Shown here: positions 62,481-64,000 of the stretch, in pieces
Numbering within the stretch: the stretch's first letter is position 1
Layout of the letters: the number at the start of each line of letters is the position of its first letter
Assembly (NCBI GenBank): GCA_031410595.1
Contig: JANNZM010000104.1
Coordinates: 62,001 to 126,000 of the forward strand
Direction: 5' to 3'
DNA from: JANMCE01 sp031410595
Lineage (GTDB): Bacteria > Actinomycetota > Acidimicrobiia > Acidimicrobiales > Ilumatobacteraceae
DNA length: 64,000 bases
Translations under genes and position numbers: made by a program
Notes under the pieces: model-generated
Told to the model about the DNA's origin: nothing
Database searches by the model: none
What the model saw: only the letters and a program-made list of their open reading frames with translations

Positions 62481-63758
62481 CTACGGTCCGAGTAGCGAGG
62501 CTGGGATGACGGCGATGCCGTCGGGGCGACGGTAGGCGTGGTGGCCGGTTGTGATCACGGCGGCGTCGGCGAGGCGACCGCCCAAACGATCGCGAAGCCA
62601 GCTGAGGTGGCGCACATCCTTCGTGGTGACGTCGGCTGCGAGTTTCACTTCGAGGGCGACGACGCGACGGTCGGCTCCTTCCACGATGAGGTCGACTTCG
62701 TGGTCTCCGTTCTGGGTTCGTAGATGATGCACCGTGGCGTCAAGCGGCTGCGCGTAGACGCGAACGGACAGCGTTACGAGTGACTCGAAGAGGGCCCCGA
62801 GGAGCACGCCATCTGCGGGTGTAAGGCCGGAACTGACCGTGTTCCGCAGGAGCCCGCTCGCCGTCGCACCTAGAAGCCTTGCGGCAAGGGCGGGGTCGGC
62901 CAGATGGTGTTTAGGTGCCTGAGCGAGACGGGTCAGCAGATGTCCCTCGGGGACCCAGCCGGGTATTGGGTCTAAGAGCCAAAGCCGGGTCAACGCCTCT
63001 CGATAGCCGATCGTTGTCGCTTTGGCGGGCTTGTCGGCATCGCCCGGCGTCGCGGCTTCAAGGATCTTGCTGTATGCAGTCGAGGTCGAGGAGGCTGCGG
63101 CGTAGGCGGTGAGCCAGGATTTGAGGAGAGTAGGTCGGCGAACTTTGATGCCCGCCTCGTCCATGTCGCTGTCTACGATTCGGCCGACGTAGCTGTCCAG
63201 CTGCAGCGTCCGGGCTCGTCCGGTAAGGCAACGAATGGCGGGAAACCCGGAGGCCAAGATTTCCTCGGTGTAGTCGACGAGTTCCGTCGTGGCGGTCCCA
63301 GTGATGGCCGGTTTGGTGCCGTCGAGGAGTGCGCTGAGGCTGACTGTCGGGCGGTCGATGAGTCCTCGTTCAGCGAGCGAAAGCGGCCGCAACCGGAGCC
63401 GCACGATACGAGCGGCACCCGAGTGTGTTGGCGGCGTGGATGGTTCGGCGCTTCCGGTGAGAAGGAATCGGCCACCGGTCCGGTTCTCGTCAATGCTTCG
63501 CCGAACCAGATCCCAGCTTCGAGGAAAACGTTGCCATTCATCGATCAGGATCGGCGTTGGCTCTCGCTCCAGTCGCTGCGGGTCCGCGTCCAGCAGCGAT
63601 GCCTCCGCCGGTTCGTCGAGTCTAAGTACCGTCGCGGCCCGCTGCTTGGCCGTCTCCGTCTTGCCAACACCCTTTGGCCCTTCTATCGCAATCGCAGGCA
63701 ACTGAGGGAGAAGCTCGTCGAGTTCATCGTCGAGTATGCGACGTCCGTATCCGCTCAT
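62481..63758 (-). CDS. AAA+ ATPase with DUF4143 nuclease-like C-terminus
   Basis: 425 residues. Walker A EGPKGVGKTETAK near residue 28, Walker B-like ILIDEWQRFP near 71, sensor region FLLTGSAEPS near 97 and a C-terminal DUF4143 domain (LLGALFESLVTLSVRVYAQP then NGDHEVDLIVEGADRRVVAL and EVKLAADV) containing the E..D..ExK pattern of PD-(D/E)XK nucleases. Such proteins are widespread, often next to toxin or mobile modules, with a proposed role in DNA handling. Two 30-bp direct repeats precede it. Confidence 0.9.
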   Translation of the reverse strand: MSGYGRRILDDELDELLPQLPAIAIEGPKGVGKTETAKQRAATVLRLDEPAEASLLDADPQRLEREPTPILIDEWQRFPRSWDLVRRSIDENRTGGRFLLTGSAEPSTPPTHSGAARIVRLRLRPLSLAERGLIDRPTVSLSALLDGTKPAITGTATTELVDYTEEILASGFPAIRCLTGRARTLQLDSYVGRIVDSDMDEAGIKVRRPTLLKSWLTAYAAASSTSTAYSKILEAATPGDADKPAKATTIGYREALTRLWLLDPIPGWVPEGHLLTRLAQAPKHHLADPALAARLLGATASGLLRNTVSSGLTPADGVLLGALFESLVTLSVRVYAQPLDATVHHLRTQNGDHEVDLIVEGADRRVVALEVKLAADVTTKDVRHLSWLRDRLGGRLADAAVITTGHHAYRRPDGIAVIPASLLGP

Positions 63759-63773
63759 GGCCCTATCTTACCA

Positions 63774-63849
63774 TTCGCAGACTAGATACTAGTCGAATCG
63801 CAGACTCTATACATTACTGTTCGCAGACTATCTGCTAGTCGAATCGCAG
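63774..63849. repeat. Two 30-bp direct repeats with internal palindromes before the DUF4143 gene
   Basis: Copies at 63774-63803 and 63820-63849 agree at 27 of 30 bases (TTCGCAGACTAG... to ...TAGTCGAATCGCAG), 46 bp apart. Copy 1 contains the perfect palindrome GACTAG-ATA-CTAGTC; copy 2 a weaker version. They lie 16 bp upstream of the ATPase start, so an autoregulatory operator or an attachment-type site is likely. The remaining bases to 63952 hold nothing recognised. Confidence 0.65.
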
Positions 63850-63952
63850 GATCGCCCGCACGCGCTCAGAACGCAACGTCGCATCACCTCATCGACAACG
63901 TAACCACCGGTACCCGGTTTGAGAGGTTGTGTCCCTGGGTAGCGTGGACGGT

Positions 63953-64000
63953 ATGACTCCGACCCTTGATGTGCGACGTGGCGATGATCGGTTCAAGACG
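63953..64000 (+). CDS. Pirin-like protein, N-terminal fragment (3' end outside window)
   Basis: Only 16 codons are present: MTPTLDVRRGDDRFKT. The stretch 'VRRGDDRFKT' matches the typical start of pirin-family cupins, which bind iron and act as quercetinase-like enzymes or regulators. GGACGG lies just upstream. Rest is outside the window, so identity rests on this short match. Confidence 0.5.
   Translation, partial: MTPTLDVRRGDDRFKT

Overview
The window is high-GC DNA with dense, short-gap operons. It carries a WhiB-type Fe-S regulator, Tat and lipobox signals, long Thr/Pro/Ala linkers in exported proteins, actinobacterial RNase (RNase Sa-like) and P450/[3Fe-4S]-ferredoxin pairs, and DUF2330/DUF4331/choice-of-anchor proteins. 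Together these point to an actinobacterium, most likely of the Acidimicrobiia (Ilumatobacter-like). That placement is inference; no rRNA or tRNA gene is present to test it.

Layout. 1-2.2 kb: end of a sensor kinase and an ABC-2 exporter. 2.3-5.8 kb: uridine phosphorylase, then two VapBC modules flanking a trans-aconitate methyltransferase, followed by a truncated methyltransferase. 5.8-8.4 kb: a decayed block (ECF sigma gene with an in-frame amber codon, frameshifted anti-sigma/propeller gene, headless GGDEF fragment). 8.4-11.4 kb: two membrane/exported proteins and an oxidoreductase-ThuA pair. 11.5-16.9 kb: three tandem membrane-EAL paralogues, one with two lost catalytic residues and one frameshifted. 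17.2-24.1 kb: a translationally coupled catabolic operon (FAH hydrolase, amidohydrolase, esterase, ThDP enzyme, rhamnose-isomerase-type protein) with a divergent SDR. 24.2-27.2 kb: a 1000-residue secreted choice-of-anchor protein with a 21-bp minisatellite. 27.3-31.5 kb: P450/ferredoxin, DMT exporter, HpcH/HpaI aldolase, 2-hydroxyacid dehydrogenase. 31.7-35.3 kb: diguanylate cyclase, NlpC/P60 hydrolase, NERD protein. 35.7-42.8 kb: two elements bounded by the same 24-bp inverted repeat enclose a run of APH-like kinase, pyruvate kinase, RidA, acetoacetyl-CoA synthetase and YczE-type genes. 42.9-50.1 kb: mostly exported proteins, an RNase/barstar pair and WhiB. 50.2-61.6 kb: an aromatic-acid-like module (flavin monooxygenase, extradiol dioxygenase, FAH hydrolase, GntR and TetR regulators, Liv ABC transporter, beta-ketoadipyl-type thiolase). 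61.6-64 kb: a long palindrome, a DUF1801-MORN fusion, a DUF4143 ATPase with direct repeats upstream, and the start of a pirin gene.

How it works together. Two catabolic themes dominate. The 17-23 kb operon plus the aldolase/dehydrogenase pair at 30 kb fit non-phosphorylated deoxysugar or sugar-acid breakdown to pyruvate and lactate-type products. The 50-61 kb genes fit uptake of a branched or aromatic acid, ring hydroxylation, meta cleavage and thiolysis. c-di-GMP genes are unusually concentrated (one GGDEF gene, one GGDEF fragment, three EAL genes in 25 kb). The least explained structures are the paired 24-bp inverted-repeat elements, the 107-bp palindrome after the thiolase and the direct repeats before the DUF4143 gene.
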